In this document: positions 53,613 to 64,000 of the stretch, piece after piece
How the letters are laid out: every line of letters starts with the position of its first letter
Numbering within the stretch: the stretch's first letter is position 1
Source: Amaurobius ferox
Lineage: Eukaryota > Arthropoda > Arachnida > Araneae > Amaurobiidae
Assembly (NCBI GenBank): GCA_951213105.1
Contig: OX578140.1
Location: 119,023,653 to 119,087,652, forward strand
Direction: 5' to 3'
DNA length: 64,000 bases
Position numbers and translations under genes: made by a program
The notes under the pieces: model-generated
Databases searched by the model: none
Seen by the model: the letters and a program-made list of their open reading frames with translations, nothing else
Told to the model about the DNA's origin: nothing

Positions 53613-56116
53613 TACACCTGTCCCCCGATTTACACGGAAGATAGGTTCTGCACAAAACACTGTAAATTGAAATCTTGGATTTTGCTAAGTAAAATCGTGT
53701 AAAACGAAAATAATCCCAAAATGTGCATGATTCAGTCATTTATTTAAGTAAAACAAAAGTAAGACATCTTAGAAAACTTAAAATTATACTTAGTTTATAA
53801 AACAACAAACATATGAATGTAGTAATATAACATATTTAATTTATTTTGCATTAGGAACAAAGAATAAAAAAACAAAAAGACCCTTAAAAATTAATTATGA
53901 GTTTAATCACGGTCATCACTTTCATGTACTATCAGTCTTTTCTTTCTGATAGGTATGTCACTTTCATCATTTGAGCTTTCTTGATGCGATTCTAGCTCAA
54001 TGGTTGATGAATTAGGCAAGATCTCGGGTTGACAAGACTTTGTCATGAAATCGGTAATTACCAATTGCGTAGGTTTTTTGCTACATCTTTATAGACCTCT
54101 TCCTATTGATATAAGCATTTACGAAGGTCTCGCTGGAATCGGAGAGCTTGATCAACATTTGTGTCATATTGTAATAAATGGTTGCCCAATTTTCTTCCCA
54201 AATCAAGTCCTACGCTTATGATTCTTGCTGTAAATGGAACTGGTTCAGATTGCTCTTCATCAGAATCATTGTCTTCATCATGTTTGTTTGTTTCATGAAT
54301 CATGTTAATTAAATCATCTTCATTCAATTCTTCATCAGCCATTATTTTTTCAATATCTGCCTGAGCAAAATTTTCAAAACCTTCTCCTCCTATAGTATGG
54401 GCCAACTCAGTGATCTGAGAATATTTATGTTCGATTGGTGATTTATCATTTCCACTTTCAACAACATCCGGCCATATTGCTTTCCAGCAGGCGTTGATCG
54501 TTGATTGTTTGATCTGAGTGTATGATAGTCCAACATGCTTAACACAATCTAAAATTGTAAATTTCTTCCAAGCATCCATCAGAGTAAGAGATTCATCATT
54601 CTCCATTTGCTCTAAGATATACCTGAAAGTTTGCTTGATGTACAGTGCTTTAAAAGTTGAAATTATCCCTTGATCTAACGGCTGTAATAAGAAATATGTA
54701 TTCTTTGGTAAAAAAACAACTTTTACATTTTCGTGTTGTAAATCTGGAGGATGACCTGGTGCATTATCAATTAATAGAAGAGCCTTAAAAGGCAATCCCT
54801 TTTTAGTTAAATAATTTTTGACATCTGGAACAAAGAAGTTATGGAACCATTCATTGAAAACTATGGCAGTGACCCATGCTTTTCTATTAGCCATCCAATA
54901 GACGGGAAGGTTTTTGATATTTATTCCTTTGAATGATCATGGTGATTTTGGTTTGTTAATCACTAATGGTTTCATTATATAATCGCCAGAAGCATTGCAA
55001 CAGAAAAGAACTGTTATATGACTTTTCGCTACTTTATGACCACTAGCTGATTTGTGAGCTTTGGCTATAAAGGTTCTTTCCGGCATTTTATTCCAGAATA
55101 ATATGGACTCGTCAGCATTGAAAATTTGAAGTGTAGAAATTAGCAGCAATAATTTCAGCAAGTTTTGCCGGATATTGTTATGCCGCATCCGAATCAGCAA
55201 ATGCACTTTCACCTTTCATTCTCAGATTATGTAAAGAATGTCTTTGTTTGAATCTCTCGAACCACCCATGGCTTGCGGAAAAAGATACCTTCTTTTCATT
55301 CGATGAAGTCGACGGCGACTGATTCTTAAGTGATTGATAAATCTTCAAAGCTTTATTTGTAACAGCATTGGTATCGATCGGGATTCGCTTTTGAGTTTGG
55401 TCTTCTATCCATATCAATAAGGCTTTTTCCATATATTCCATTGTAACATCTCTAACATATGAAGTCGTACTCATACTGCTGCAGGTTCCAGCTGCTACGC
55501 TTTTTCTAATGGAGTCTTCATTTTTTCTTATTGTCCTTATTGCGGCTTCATTCATGGAGTAAAATTTAGCAACATCGGTTATTCTCTATTACGTAGACGG
55601 TCTAATATTTAAATTTTAGTTTCTAAAGAAATAACTTCTTTTCATTTGATTTTTCTTCAAATCCTTTGACATTATAGAACCTTAACAAATTTATGCAAAC
55701 TATAAAAATGCAAGAAAAACTATAAATGTTGAAACTTACCAGTTCGAAAGATAAACGGACAATAATATAAGCTTTGCTGCTAAAATGTTTCTGCACTATG
55801 TACTTGCATGAACCAGATAGCTTTACTGTTGTGAAATACATACAGGGATTCCCCTATTACGGGGATTTCCCTATACAGGGATTCCCCATTATGGTCATTC
55901 CTCTAAATGTATATATTTTACAACACCGGGAATCCCCTGTTGTTTTCATCAGTGTTATCAAAGGAATAAAATTCAAAAATGTCATCAAATCTTTGTATAG
56001 GCGTATATGGAGTGGAATATACATTTATATCAATTTTTTGAAATCTGTTAATTTATAAACCACGTAAAAGCGAAATCGTGTAAAACAGGTGCCGTGTAAA
56101 TCGGGGGATAAGTGTA
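53613..56116 (-). mobile_element. Tigger1-like element, near-complete
   Basis: TIRs of about 24 bp: CACCTGTCCCCCGATTTACA (53615) and the complement of TGTAAATCGGGGGATAAGTG (to 56114). TA lies on each side (53613-53614, 56115-56116). The 2.5-kb element carries a transposase on the minus strand broken by very few lesions. Near its right end, 55843-55935 has a cluster of GGGATTCCCC/GGGGATTTCCC words, possibly a small secondary insertion or subterminal repeats. Confidence 0.9.
54103..55555 (-). pseudogene. Tigger1-like (pogo) DDE transposase, lightly damaged
   Basis: A CENP-B-like DNA-binding part comes first: MNEAAIRTIRKNEDSIRKSV (end of the N-terminal helix-turn-helix) and KVSFSASHGWFERFKQRHSL (second helix-turn-helix). 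The DDE core follows: first Asp in IFNADESILFW, second in LLLIDNAPGHP and third in LLQPLDQGII, with 30 residues between the last two. An acidic C-terminal tail ends at 54103. Lesions seen: TAA after FADSDAA near 55175, a one-base shift near 55135, and one in-frame TGA at 54937. Upstream of 55555 the frame meets TAA TAG, yet a GTAAGT donor-like site at about 55734-55739 and an AG at the stop could mark an intron. The element seems young. Domain names follow the family; splicing is inference. Confidence 0.9.
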
Positions 56117-58179
56117 TATTGAAAATAGAGTTTAAAACACATTTTAAAATTGCAATATTTTTTAAAATTTAATTTCTAAGTATTTCATTTATCTGATCAC
56201 AATTCGCTAATAATATCTGCAAAAAGTGGAAGGGGAAAGTTTCTTTGAGAGAAGTAAAATTAAAATTTTAAATGCTTAAAATAATGAAATAATCATACAC
56301 TTAAAAAAAATAAATAAATAGCTCTAAAATTTAGAAAATTAGAATTTTGCATTTTAATCCACAGTTTCTGTTACAACATATCTGGTTTGTTGATTTCCAT
56401 TCGTATTTCTTGTGCTCAGGAAAACATCCATTGGAATAAGTTGATTTAAAAATGGCAAAATCAGGGCTGAAATTTAATTTTTAAGTTCTTAACTTTTAAG
56501 CTAATTAAAATATTGCTAAAAAATATCCCGCCAAGGTACAGCGTCCTATGAATTCTGCTACCCATGTACTGAATAACTGTCTGTAGCTTCAATTGTTTGC
56601 TACGGACATCACACACAGATATCTTTTATTATGTAACTGTGTCAGTGGTTCTCAATTGGCTGTTTGAAGAGCAATGTCATACTACTAGTAACAAGTAAAA
56701 AAATTGTGTAGTAGTGACTGTTTTGCATAATAAATTTTTCTAACAATAGAAATTAATATCTTAAGAGCAGCGATTTCCAACCAGTGTTAGTGAACTCCAT
56801 TGTACAAGAAATTTATAAATGGCAAATGTTTATTCCAAAAGTTTTCTAGATGTGCATAAACAATGCAAATTTCTTTACAGAATGCTTAATAACAATATTG
56901 GCACTAGTAATTGGGAGCAATAAATTATAGATGCCGGAGCAGTAATACTAAAATATTAAAACTATCACTTTAGACAAAGAAAAAAAGGGGTTTTGAAAAT
57001 AAAATCTATTGAAAGGGTTAAATGAGCCAGTAAAGATTGGGAGAACTATTTCACAAAATGCTTTAAAGCTTTAAATATGCATCATTGACGACATAGTTAA
57101 CAGAGTAATAAACAATAAACATGTGTATCAAGCAAAAAACATTTGTTTAAAAAATACATATCATGGGAGGGGGGGGGGGTTTACAATTATAGTAGTTCAA
57201 CAACATGGGTTTCCAGGCTCCAAAGTAAAAACCACTGGCATAGTGCTGGAACATTTACACCAAAAGAATAGGTGCCAATTAGGGGGGTGTTCCAATATCC
57301 AATACAAATTAACGGTTTAGCCAATATATTGGTATTTTCCAGATAACAATGATAAACTGATAGATCTGATATTTCTTCCTTTTTTTTGTACATGAAATGA
57401 ATTTTATTTAACTGCCTTTTGTCTTGAAACCAAACAATGTGCAAAAAGATGAAAAAAAAAATAGAAATATCTTATTAGCCAAAAAAGTAGATACTGGAGG
57501 CCAGGGAAAGTGCATCGGATCCTGTACATCAGCAGGAAAGGGACACTAAAGTCAAAAGTCATTTGGCACTATGTTTAAATGTTTATAGCCAATGGTCCCA
57601 CTCTTGTTATTTATTTATCTTTAGAATGGTATGGAGATCCTTAACTCTTGATATGTAAATGAAATCCAATATTAAAATTGAGTGAGTCAGCTACAAGCAA
57701 GCCACAAGGGACTTTAACAAAACAAACATTCATAGTACAGATATTGCAAATGGTGTTTCCAGTTCAAGACAGATTTGCTCAATTGGACGATATTCAGCTA
57801 ATCGAACTACTTTTGCACACTTATGGTGACTTTTTGAAACATAAAATAACCAAAAAAGAAATTCAATATTTTTAAATATAATGATGAGGTGCACATTTCT
57901 GGGCCCTGCAGTATCTGTGTACCAAATTTCATGGCCATACGATAATTAGATTTCCCATTACAGACACCTTCCTTTATTATGTAAGAAGGCGAAGCGACTT
58001 GTAAAAACAGTATATACAAGAGCCATTTTTCAAGTATATCCGGAAATGTTTACCCACTTCTAGAAGGGTCAGAAAACTCCAAAAAATCTGAAATTAATTC
58101 ATGGGAGGGGGGGGGGGGGAGAGGGGAATCGATTTTATTATTCATATCTGGTTTATATTTGATTAAATCTTGCTATTGC
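56117..58179. other. AT-rich non-coding stretch
   Basis: A G10 run lies at 57169-57178 and a G11 run at 58107-58117. Small frames at 57123-57320 and 57678-57875 show no motif I recognise. The phrase CCAAATTTCATGGCCATACG (57922-57941) looks repeat-like but has no partner in the window that I saw. Confidence 0.4.
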
Positions 58180-58316
58180 ATCGGATATGAATAAATGGAT
58201 ATGAATAACTCCACATATTTAACGTAGTGTACGGGGACAGTTTGGGCACAGCCAGGAATCGAATTCGAGTCATCCGATTACATTCCCCACATGCTAACCA
58301 CTGGGTTGTTAAATTC
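58180..58316 (-). mobile_element. SINE, head plus central domain
   Basis: Complement: ACCCAGTGGTTAGCATGTGG (box A region), CGAATTCGATTCCTGGC (box B region), then CCCCGTACACTACGTTAAAT and ATGTGGAGT of the central domain. The 3' domain is absent. The CCCCGTACACTA phrase also ends the 5S-linked copy at 11545-11556, tying the two subfamilies together. Confidence 0.75.
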
Positions 58317-59339
58317 CAAAGTTTACAAAACCAGGAAGGAAGAACCAAATATCATTCGCGTAAGCCAATCAGTCAACTTTGGAAATAAGTTCTTGAGAGC
58401 ATACATGCTTTATTGACTGCCCAGCTTTATGACTTAGAGGTGGGTTGGTCAGAGAGAGCCTAGCACAGTGACCAGAGGTCTATTGTACTGTCCCAGCCTT
58501 ATTAAAACTGTAAACGATTTTGAAGAAAAGAAATATAAATACACCTGGTTACATGTTTTTTTCTTTTCACTATCTAAAAATAAATCTCAATTACATGCCT
58601 TTTTATTCAAACTTTTTGAAGAAACAAAGTATTCTATTTTAATCCGTGAGATGGAAATGGAAAACAATGCCAACTCTATGCCAAGTAGACTGAATAAAAT
58701 TGACCCAAACATATAATTTTAGTGCTAACCTGGATGATTAATAAGTCTTCAACAAGCCCACTAACAAAACACTTTGTTTGTATCTTAGCACCAAGCTATT
58801 ACATGAGTAAAAACCTAATAATGCAATATTGATGCCAATAAGTGTGATAAACATCCCATCTGCAATTTCTGCTATCCTTCTTAACATTAATATGACACTA
58901 TACTACCGATTTTTCATGCCAACATCTTTCTCAGAGCAAAAAACAAAATATCAACCCTATTCCAGAGCCTTAAAAAAAAGGGACAACAAAAACATCAGAA
59001 ATATTATCAACAATATTAAAAACCCATCTATGAATTCTGTTAGTCTACAAACATGCCTAGCCCATGAACAAATAAAATATGCCACTTTACGCCAAGCTTT
59101 CCGCTAGCAAAGCAGAAATACTTGCGAATGGAAATTGTAGCAACCTCATGAAGCTTGCGATGAAAACAAAACGAGCATGTGCGAACGAAGCAGTTAATGT
59201 TTCAGAGAGAAGTGAGTAGCTAAAAAACCTCAATGTTTAGTTAACGTTTAACAGTCAACGTTTCAGAGAGAAGTGATTGGCTAAATTTCCGAACACTGTT
59301 AAATGTTGCAATGTTTTACTCATTTTCCCAATCTGCTTC
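58317..59339. other. Non-coding stretch with short direct duplication
   Basis: GTTTCAGAGAGAAGTGAGTAGC near 59200 is repeated as GTTTCAGAGAGAAGTGATTGGC near 59260. Frames 58468-58716 and 58829-59107 are unrecognised and their composition is ordinary for AT-rich DNA. Confidence 0.4.
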
Positions 59340-59835
59340 TTGTTGACGCAAATTGGGATTTTTGTTAAAAGCTAAGGTGGTAGAAAATAAATTTAGAAAT
59401 TTAGCAGAGCAATGGGATGAGGGATCTGTTAATTTAACTAAAGACCTTTTTGGCTTTGACAAAGGACCAACTTGTCTTGATCCTGCCATAGGAATGTACT
59501 CGTTTTGGGGTGATGAAACAAGAACAGGAGCAGCTAGCAAATCCAAATTTAGTATAAGGTCGTCTTTTGTGATACATTTTAATTATTTGAATTTTGAACC
59601 TTATATGGGTTAGCTCGTTTTAGGAATGCACTCATTTTTTCAAAAAAATTCGAGAGGCAAAGCAGTTAAAAAGTCTAAATTTTATATGTAGCTGTCATTT
59701 GTTGTGTATTTTAATTTTATTTGATTTTTTATAATTATCGGCTAGTCCATTCCGTGTTCGTCATAGAAATGCATTAATTTTGATGGAATAACTTGAGAAC
59801 CTAACCGGCTCAGCTAGAATGTTCAAATTTAGTGG

Positions 59836-62280
59836 TACAGTGGCCACCGCTTAATTGGATCAGCTGCTTTATCGAATCAAATCACGTAAAACAGAACGAA
59901 ATCACTCTTTTACATCGAAACTCCGCCAGCTATTTGGATCAAAAATTTTCGCGATTCGATTCTCATTTTTCATTGTTTAATCTTTCCATTGTGTTCTTCC
60001 CAACGTCAGCTTTTTCTGGAGTTCTTTCTCCAAGCCTGAGAAACAGGGTGCCATGCGGCGCACAACAAAGTCAGACCCAGATTTCTTAGAAACGTGAATC
60101 CCCTGGGTGCCTGTGATAAGACGCCACTCCCACACACGTGTGGCAGAAGCATTGAGAAAGGAAAGGGGGGTGAAAGGGGAAGGGGTAAGAATGTTGGGGT
60201 TGAGGTTAAAAGGCACAGATGGTTACTTTGCTTGTTCATTATTAGTGTGTCGTGTTGCAGTAAGCCCTTCTTTGTGAATTCGATGGCAAAACGTAAGGAT
60301 TTTAGCTTGTCTGAAAAATATGAACTTCTTAAAAAATTTGATGTTCTGCCGAAATGCAATCAGAGAGAAGCATCTTTGAAATTGGCCATACATCAGTCAA
60401 CTTTATGTCGCCTTTTGAAACAAAGGAGTAAAATCTTAGATGATCATGCATTGAATAGAAACACGAATTGGAAATGGCAACGAGTTGGAAAAGCAGATGT
60501 CGAAGCAGCTCTCTTGGAATGGTTCAAGGCCACACGACTTAAAAAAGCCCCACTGTCAAGTGCAATATTAAGCTTGAAAGCCGAAGAATTTGCTGAAAAA
60601 TTTGGAATCGAGGACTTTGATACAACTGATGGGTGGCTGACCAGATGGAAAAATCGAAACAACATTGTTTATGCAAAACAATATGTGAAAAGGGAGATGC
60701 TGATATCAGCGCTGCAGAAAAATGGGTGCAAGATATTCTGCAAATCAGATCTATAATATGGATGAGACTGGGCTTTATTATCGTGCATTACCAGACCATA
60801 CTCTGATGTTCAAAGATGACAATCGGTCGGGAGGTAAAAAAATAAAGGCTCGGATAACAGTTCTCCTGACATGTAATATGACTGGAACAGTAAAGAAAAG
60901 ACCATTCGTCATAGGAACGAGCAAGAACCCACGGTGCTTAAAAGGTATAAAACAGATTCCCGTAGAATACACAAGCAATACAAAGGCATGGATGACGAGC
61001 GAGATTTTCACAAAATACATGAGAAAATGGGATACAGAGCTTGGAACAGAAAAAATTGCAGTTTTGCTTGACAACTGCACTACCCATCCGGAGTTGAAGT
61101 TAAACAACATAGAACTGTTTTATTTTCCACCAAATACCACATCAGTTATTCAACCATTGGATCAAGGAATCATAAAAACTTTTAAAACCTATTATCGCAA
61201 GGATATAAGAATGAAAATTGTTCAGGCAATAGACGATCCAACGAAGCCTACTGCTAGTGGATAGTATAGCGAAATCAGTCAGTCTTCTTTACGCCTTTCA
61301 CATGATAATAAATGCATGGAAAAATGTTACTCCAATAACAGTTTTCAATTGTTTTAAAAAATCGGGAGTCGTAGTTGAAGTAGCGAACAACATTCCACAG
61401 GAGCAAGAAGACCCACGCAATGACGAGGAACTTACAGAAGAACTTTGGAACTGGGTCAATATCGATGGAAACGTACCGACATCAGCTGAAAAAACGGAAG
61501 AAGACATTGTTTTAACAATTCAACAATCTAAAGAAACAACTGGAGAAGCAGATGAGGAAGAAGTAGAAAACAATGAACTGCCATCACCAACAACTAGGGA
61601 ATTGCGTCAGGCTTTTCAAATTCTTAGGACATTAGAACAACGAGGTGCATCTTGAGATGACTATAATTCTTTTTACGATATTGAAAAGAGAGTATCAAAG
61701 CTAATTAGTGCCACTACGAAGCAATCTACAATACAAAGGTTTTTCCAATAAAGTACAGTAAGTACATAAAGTGTTTCTTCTTATATAGTGTGTTTATTGT
61801 TACATATGTACTGTATATAACATATACTCAGGGGTGGATTACCTTATCTTAGACTTTTACCTTATCTTTTCAATGTTCAATTTTATTGCAAAAAAAATTT
61901 AATACTTTCTTTAAATTCTTAATTTTATGTATGAAAAGCAAGAACATTCAAAACTTTTTCATATATGTATGACTATGTATGTTTCATGTATGTACAAGGC
62001 TGTCGAGAGCTGGTTTCGGGCCCTAGGACAGACATTGAACCGGGGACCTCGAACCCCTCCCCTATATGTTTTTATGATTTTTCTACCTCGTGTGGCTGAC
62101 ACTCGGGCCCGGGGAAAATTGCCCCCTCTGTCCCCCCCCCCCTCAATGCTCCTGTGTATGTATTACTATGCTGAGTAAAAAGAAACGAAACTGCATCGCC
62201 ACCGCTTTTTCAAATCAGCCGCTTTATTGGATCAAACATCGATGGCACGAAACTGATCCAATTAAGCGGTGGCCACTGTA
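59836..62280 (+). mobile_element. Tigger element inserted in satellite
   Basis: Perfect 26-bp TIRs: CAGTGGCCACCGCTTAATTG, then GATCAG, at 59838, and the complement ending at 62278. TA lies on each side (59836-59837, 62279-62280). It is 2.44 kb. TTGGATCA words are repeated subterminally at both ends. It carries one transposase in the plus direction (60283-61655). In the 3' non-coding part, 61960-62160 is GC-richer with a C12 run and may be another insertion. Confidence 0.95.
60283..61655 (+). pseudogene. Tigger (pogo) DDE transposase, frameshifted
   Basis: ATG at 60283 (MAKRKDFSLSEKYELLKKFD) starts the N-terminal helix-turn-helix. The second DNA-binding domain follows with LLEWFKATRLKKAPLSSAIL and TTDGWLTRWKNRNNI. 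The DDE core has the first Asp in YNMDETGLYY, the second in AVLLDNCTTHPE and the third in SVIQPLDQGII, 29 residues apart. After GIIKTFKTYYRKDIRMK it continues to FNCFKKSGVVVEVAN and an acidic tail, ending at 61655 (LRTLEQRGAS). Lesions: two shifts between about 60690 and 60750 with probable loss of a few codons (SAAEKWVQDIL lies in the middle frame), and one shift near 61245. It would be about 460-480 residues, normal for the family. Such light damage and perfect TIRs indicate a recent insertion. Confidence 0.92.
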
Positions 62281-63540
62281 TATTTTATGTCTTTATTTTA
62301 AACTTTATCGGGCTAGCCCATCTTGCCCCCCCTATAGAATGCACTCTTTTAGAGAATAACTCGTTAACAGGAGCAGCTATAAAGTTCAAATTCAGTATCT
62401 CGCTGTCCTTTGTGGAAAATTTTAATTCTTTGGACTTTCAACTTTATCGAGCACTCCCGTCTTGGGACCACCACAGGAATGTACTCATTTTGGAAGAATA
62501 ATGTGAGAACCGGAGCAGCTAGAAAGTTTAAATTAATTACATTGTTGTTTGTGATATATTTTAATTCTCTGGATTGTTAACTTTATTGGGTTAGCCCATT
62601 CTGGGCCAACCATAGGAATGTACAATGCTGGGTAATAACTCGAGAAGCGAATCAGCTAGAAAATCCAAATTTAAAATGCCATTAACTTTTGTGGTATATA
62701 GTAATTATTTGTATTTTGAGCCTCATAGGCCTAGTCAGTTTTGCCCCCTCCCCTTCTACAAATGAAGTAATTTTTAAGGAATAACTAGAGAACAGGAGCA
62801 CTTAGAAAGTTCAAGTTCAGTATCTCGTCTTTTCTGGTATATTTCAATTATTTGTATTTTCAAACTTATCGGGCAAGCCCGCCATAAGAATATAATCACT
62901 TTGGAAGAATAATTCGAGAACAAGAGCATCTAGAAAGTCCAAATTAAGTATATCGCTGCCTTTTGAGGTATATTTTAATTTTTTGGATTAAAATATACCA
63001 TAAAATATACCACAACCTTATAGGGCTTGTCAGTTTTGAGCCCGCCCTAGGAATGCACCCATTTGGATGGAATAACCCTGGAATCAAGCAGCTAGAAAGT
63101 CCAAATTTAGTATGTCGCTATCTTTATTTTGTGAAATACATTAATCCTTTGTATTTTGAGACTTATTGGGTTAACCCGTGTTGGGGTTCTCATACAAAGG
63201 GAATAACTCAAGAACAGGAGAAGCTAGAAAGTTCAAGTTCAGTATCTTGTCTTTTGTGGTATATTTTAATTCTTTGGATTTTCAAGCTTGTCAAGCTAGT
63301 TCGTAATGGACCCGTTATACGAATTTACTCGTTTTGGGGAATAAGTCGAGCATCGTGGTAGCTAGAAAGTCCAAATTTAGTATGTCGTATTATTTGATAT
63401 ATTTTAATTCTTTGCATTATTAAACTTATCGGATTTGCTTGTTACGGGCCCACCATAGGAAAATGCTCATCTCGGTAAAATATCTTGATAACCAAAGTAG
63501 ATACTTATCCAGGCGTAGGAATGTACTTGTTTTTGAAAAA

Positions 63541-64000
63541 TAATGACTAAGCGAAGACTTGTGAATGTGTGCACCGAAAATAGGTGTCCACAAGCTTCAG
63601 TTGTTAGTGAGCAAGGGGCGAATTCCCCCAGTACCAAAAGAAAAAACATTTGTCATTTTTAGAAGTTTGAGGGGAATCATTGTTAACTGTTAGAAACTGC
63701 TATTTGGTGTTAGCTGTATTAAATTAGCTGTTAAACTAATAGTAACCCATCTCTAGTTTTAATGCATCATATATCAGCAAAAAGGAAAACAAATAACAGC
63801 AAATATCTAATCTTTAAATTTTAAACAAAATACAATTCTGTAAAACTTCAACAAAAAATAAAATAACATCATATAATATTTTACAGAACTGTAGATTAAA
63901 ACATAGTAGAGTCCAAAGATCAAAATTCTAGCTGGTAAAAGAAGTCGTTTAAATAAATAATATATAAAAGAAATAAGTTCTCATCAATGATGGCGGAGAT
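63541..64000. other. AT-rich non-coding stretch
   Basis: The satellite fades out near 63540. No gene recognised up to the window end. Confidence 0.4.

Larger units (their letters stand above)
59340..63540 (+). repeat. Diverged ~140-bp satellite array, split by a Tigger
   Basis: The phrase GGAATGTACTCATTTTGG, then AATAACTCGAGAAC, then AGGAGCAGCTAGAAAGTCC, then AAATTTAGTATCTCG, then TGTGGTATATTTTAATTC recurs in order. Anchors lie near 59490, 59612, 59765, 62335, 62475, 62615, 62758, 62886, 63051, 63187, 63318 and 63460. Spacing is about 120-165 bp and copies have diverged considerably. The array is interrupted at 59836-62280 by a TA-flanked Tigger and resumes in register afterwards. Frames such as 59353-59613 and 62963-63361 are satellite DNA. 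Confidence 0.85.

Noticed and set aside
53613..56116. Host gene of the JERKY/TIGD type
   Set aside because: TIRs and TA flanks show it is a transposon copy and the frame is interrupted.
57678..57875. Possible coding exon
   Set aside because: Short frame, no motif, no splice evidence.
61960..62160. tRNA-like insert in the Tigger 3' region
   Set aside because: A box B-like word (GGGTTCGAGGTCCCC in complement) is present but no box A or boundaries were found.

Overview
This window looks like intergenic DNA from an invertebrate animal nuclear genome. It is strongly A+T-rich by eye and has no operons, no densely packed genes and no long intact reading frame. It carries long poly-A and (TA)n tracts and many eukaryotic transposon remnants. 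The mix of Tigger/pogo, Tc1, hAT, piggyBac, Penelope-like and Polinton/Maverick pieces plus tRNA- and 5S-derived SINEs fits an arthropod (a chelicerate is possible) or another invertebrate; I cannot name the species. I found no exon of a host protein-coding gene that I could defend. Almost everything recognisable is mobile or repetitive DNA.

Layout. 1-2.3 kb: unremarkable AT-rich DNA. 2.3-9.3 kb: a nested complex in which a 0.75-kb sequence occurs as a left arm (4.27-5.02 kb) and, inverted, as a right arm (8.3-9.09 kb), the latter preceded by a three-copy tandem array of a 719-bp unit. A Tigger element with TIRs (5.39-6.63 kb) lies between them and itself carries a TTAA-flanked MITE. 9.1-13.7 kb: SINE copies, a hAT MITE with perfect 8-bp target duplications and a SINE in its end, a 5S rRNA-like sequence fused to SINE body, and tandem duplications. 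14.6-16.2 kb: a Polinton/Maverick remnant (DNA polymerase B C-terminus, an unidentified 99-aa ORF, tandem hairpins). 16.2-20.4 kb: a GC-rich inverted repeat pair around AT-rich filler. 20.8-36.2 kb: four copies of a mosaic repeat family, two of them interrupted by TTAA MITEs, plus two small TIR elements, a Penelope-like fragment with a GIY-YIG domain and hammerhead-like motifs, and a piggyBac C-terminal fragment. 36-46 kb: mostly featureless, with microsatellites, a long hairpin MITE and decayed Tigger pieces. 46.9-48.4 kb: a whole but dead Tc1-type element. 49.3-51.0 kb: a broken hAT-like gene. 53.6-56.1 kb: a near-complete Tigger1-like element. 59.3-63.5 kb: a diverged ~140-bp satellite array interrupted by a second near-complete Tigger.

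The pieces do not form a pathway. They record successive insertions: SINE into hAT MITE, TTAA MITE into Tigger, TTAA MITEs into a mosaic repeat, SINE into Tigger, and Tigger into satellite. The best candidates for something new are the Penelope fragment with inverted hammerhead-like arms, the TTAA MITE family with empty-site evidence, the 5S/tRNA composite SINE, and the inverted-repeat/tandem complex at 4.3-9.1 kb. All alignments, translations outside the longest frames and repeat boundaries were made by eye.
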